A DNA stretch of 64,000 nt, taken from positions 62,001 to 126,000 of IMG/VR virus record IMGVR_UViG_3300009509_000001. One strand, 5' to 3'. Each line of letters begins with the position of its first letter. Position 1 is the stretch's first letter. Shown here in pieces: positions 62,647-64,000 of this stretch. A program made the translations under genes and the position numbers. Source of the stretch: a virus. The notes beneath the pieces were generated by a model that did no database searches, was not told the origin of the DNA, and saw nothing but the letters and a program-made list of their open reading frames with translations.

Positions 62647-63368
62647 AGTTTTGATCTCCTTGTTATGAGTCGGTAAAGGTTGAATCGATCTTCGCACACT
62701 GGGTTGCCGGGGCCGCCCCACTGCACGAGCGCGCACTCATGCGTGCGCCATCGGTAGTCACTGAACCAGTAGGCGTACCACGACATGTCACGATCACGCA
62801 ACACGGCGGTGGACGGGTCGGCCAGGTACTCCTTGTAGGCTTGAAGGTCGAAGTTCCTGTAGTAGCTTGGGAGCGACGACGGGTAGGGCTCGAACTCGGC
62901 CTTGAATCCCTCCTTCTCATGAAACCTGCGCGTATCCTTCGGCACGCGGCGCATGACCTCGGCGGGAAACCAGTAGGACCCGTTCGGCCATTGCGTCTCA
63001 TTCGGATGGCGCTTGATCAGGTGCCAATACCTGGGGCTGTAGCTCTCCTCCACATGGCCGTTTGCGGCGAACCACGCAAGGCTTGCGTGGATGCCGCCTG
63101 CGATGCTTCCCCTCGGATCGGTGCGCACTCTGCTGAGCACGTAGACGAACGGAGATTTGTAGTCGCGGGCGTGCCTGGCCTTGGCCGCCAGGTAGAGACC
63201 TGGGTAAGGCCCCGCCATCGGCACGAGGTCGGCAAAACCGCGTTTGTAGAGGTTGATCAGCACGAGGTGCATCAACCACCCGCAGTATGTTTTGTGAGCC
63301 TCTATGGCTTCGGCGTCGCCGAAGATCTCATCCATGTCCTCCCGTACATCGTTTACAGTCATCATCAT
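62643..63368 (-). CDS. Hypothetical protein
   Basis: 241 residues. Starts MMMTVNDVRED with GGAGA upstream. Aromatic-rich soluble protein (GLYLAAKARHARDYKSPFVYVL, SYYRNFDLQAYKEYL). No family was recognised. Confidence 0.58.
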   Translation of the reverse strand: MMMTVNDVREDMDEIFGDAEAIEAHKTYCGWLMHLVLINLYKRGFADLVPMAGPYPGLYLAAKARHARDYKSPFVYVLSRVRTDPRGSIAGGIHASLAWFAANGHVEESYSPRYWHLIKRHPNETQWPNGSYWFPAEVMRRVPKDTRRFHEKEGFKAEFEPYPSSLPSYYRNFDLQAYKEYLADPSTAVLRDRDMSWYAYWFSDYRWRTHECALVQWGGPGNPVCEDRFNLYRLITRRSKL

Positions 63369-63630
63369 CTTGTGTCTCCAGACTGGCCATGAGCGCCTCT
63401 ATCTGTTCGGGATTGTCCATCACTCGTTCGATCTTCAACTGCATGTCGGCGTACAACGACGTCAACACAGTCGCACGGGTCGCTGCTTCCAGCAGCCCGG
63501 CGTCACCCAACGCAAGATCGGCAAGCGCATCCGCGCGAGTGGCCAGGGCCTCACAGGTCGTGGCGGTACTCACGCGGTGCGCTTCGATAATGGAGTCAAT
63601 CTCCTGACAAATGTCTTCAGCTCTGCTCAA
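63328..63630 (-). CDS. Helical hypothetical protein, start uncertain
   Basis: About 100 residues from a TTG at 63630 near the upstream stop; a GTG further upstream is the alternative. Almost entirely helical and alanine/leucine-rich. It overlaps the next gene by 41 bases. It fills a stretch otherwise empty. Confidence 0.45.
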   Translation of the reverse strand: MSRAEDICQEIDSIIEAHRVSTATTCEALATRADALADLALGDAGLLEAATRATVLTSLYADMQLKIERVMDNPEQIEALMASLETQDDDDCKRCTGGHG

Positions 63631-63979
63631 GTATGTCTTTCTTGGTTTGTTCGACGAGCTCTTCGAGAGTGATGTCACCCTCTACGATCTCCTCGATGAT
63701 TTCAGGCGGCGAGAACAAGGCGTTCCGGATGCGGATCGCCGTTGGATAAGCATGGCTCGATCCAAACTTTCCCGCCAGGTTGTACAAGGCGACGTCGTCC
63801 ATATCCTCGATGGCGTCGCCGATGGCTTCGGCCGGAGCGTTGGCCGGAAGCCCGACCAGCTCGGCGAGGTTCACGCCCTCGTCGGGCAACAGGTCGCCGC
63901 CCGCTGCCTGTTCGCGGAAGTCCTCCTCCTCGCGATCACCCATCAGGGTGTAGTCTACGAGGTTGCGGACGTCTTCCAT
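63617..63979 (-). CDS. Acidic hypothetical protein
   Basis: 120 residues, very acidic, helical. Ends with EGDITLEELVEQTKKDILEQS. No clear ribosome site; the last 21 bases of the window belong to whatever lies upstream. Unknown. Confidence 0.52.
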   Translation of the reverse strand: MEDVRNLVDYTLMGDREEEDFREQAAGGDLLPDEGVNLAELVGLPANAPAEAIGDAIEDMDDVALYNLAGKFGSSHAYPTAIRIRNALFSPPEIIEEIVEGDITLEELVEQTKKDILEQS

Positions 63980-64000
63980 GGTGGCCAGTATGCCGTGGAG

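Noticed and set aside
1-64000. CRISPR array, insertion sequence, prophage attachment sites
   Set aside because: No spaced direct repeats of the right length, no transposase or integrase and no terminal repeats seen in the window.

Overview
The window looks like part of a large tailed double-stranded DNA phage genome with high GC content. The host cannot be named from the sequence. Every gene I can support is on the minus strand, so transcription runs from position 64000 towards position 1. Genes are packed with ATGA or TGATG overlaps and small intergenic gaps. Phage hallmarks are a portal-like protein, many glycine-zipper virion-type proteins, a phage-type SSB, thymidylate synthase, a MazG-like hydrolase, a DNA methyltransferase, tRNA-like genes and many small zinc-ribbon proteins. 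I saw no integrase, transposase, CRISPR array or ribosomal RNA.

Layout from right to left. (1) 45.7-64 kb: a dense early or host-takeover style block of short unknown proteins with an Xre-type regulator, a MazG-like enzyme, an N6-adenine methyltransferase, a DndB/DGQHR-family protein with a large unknown partner, and a hairpin-rich 287-bp gap. (2) 35.2-45.6 kb: a first virion-type cluster headed by a 941-residue polyvalent protein (2H phosphoesterase, inorganic-pyrophosphatase-like and HAD domains) followed by glycine-zipper proteins. (3) 34.86-35.17 kb: three terminators alternating with three sigma70-like promoters. (4) 28.7-34.8 kb: a sugar operon with a DegT-family aminotransferase, a GNAT-glycosyltransferase fusion, a GT17-methyltransferase-GT2 fusion and a glycosyltransferase-methyltransferase fusion. 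(5) 24.5-28.5 kb: two DUF2589 proteins with zinc proteins, tRNA-like genes and a strong promoter with phased repeats. (6) 9.5-24.4 kb: DNA and nucleotide metabolism plus regulation (SSB, HNH endonuclease, GNAT, ThyA, MmcB-like nuclease, HD phosphohydrolase, a possible Acb2/Tad1-type anti-defence protein, four tandem winged-helix-like paralogues). (7) 1-9.4 kb: a second virion-type cluster with the portal and, running off the left edge, the N-terminal part of a bacterial-type RNA polymerase beta subunit.

The most interesting pattern is a short motif, [LIVM]-x-K-T-A. It recurs in the proteins of the two virion-type clusters, and I did not see it in the genes between or to the right of them. In five translation products it ends an N-terminal segment of 11 to 13 residues that is otherwise the only thing these proteins share. 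In the polyvalent protein it sits at the borders between enzyme domains. This resembles the capsid-targeting sequence and prohead-protease sites of T4 internal proteins. I infer that the phage packages a set of membrane-active and enzymatic proteins in its head, trims them during maturation and injects them with the DNA. This is a hypothesis. The protease itself is not in the window.
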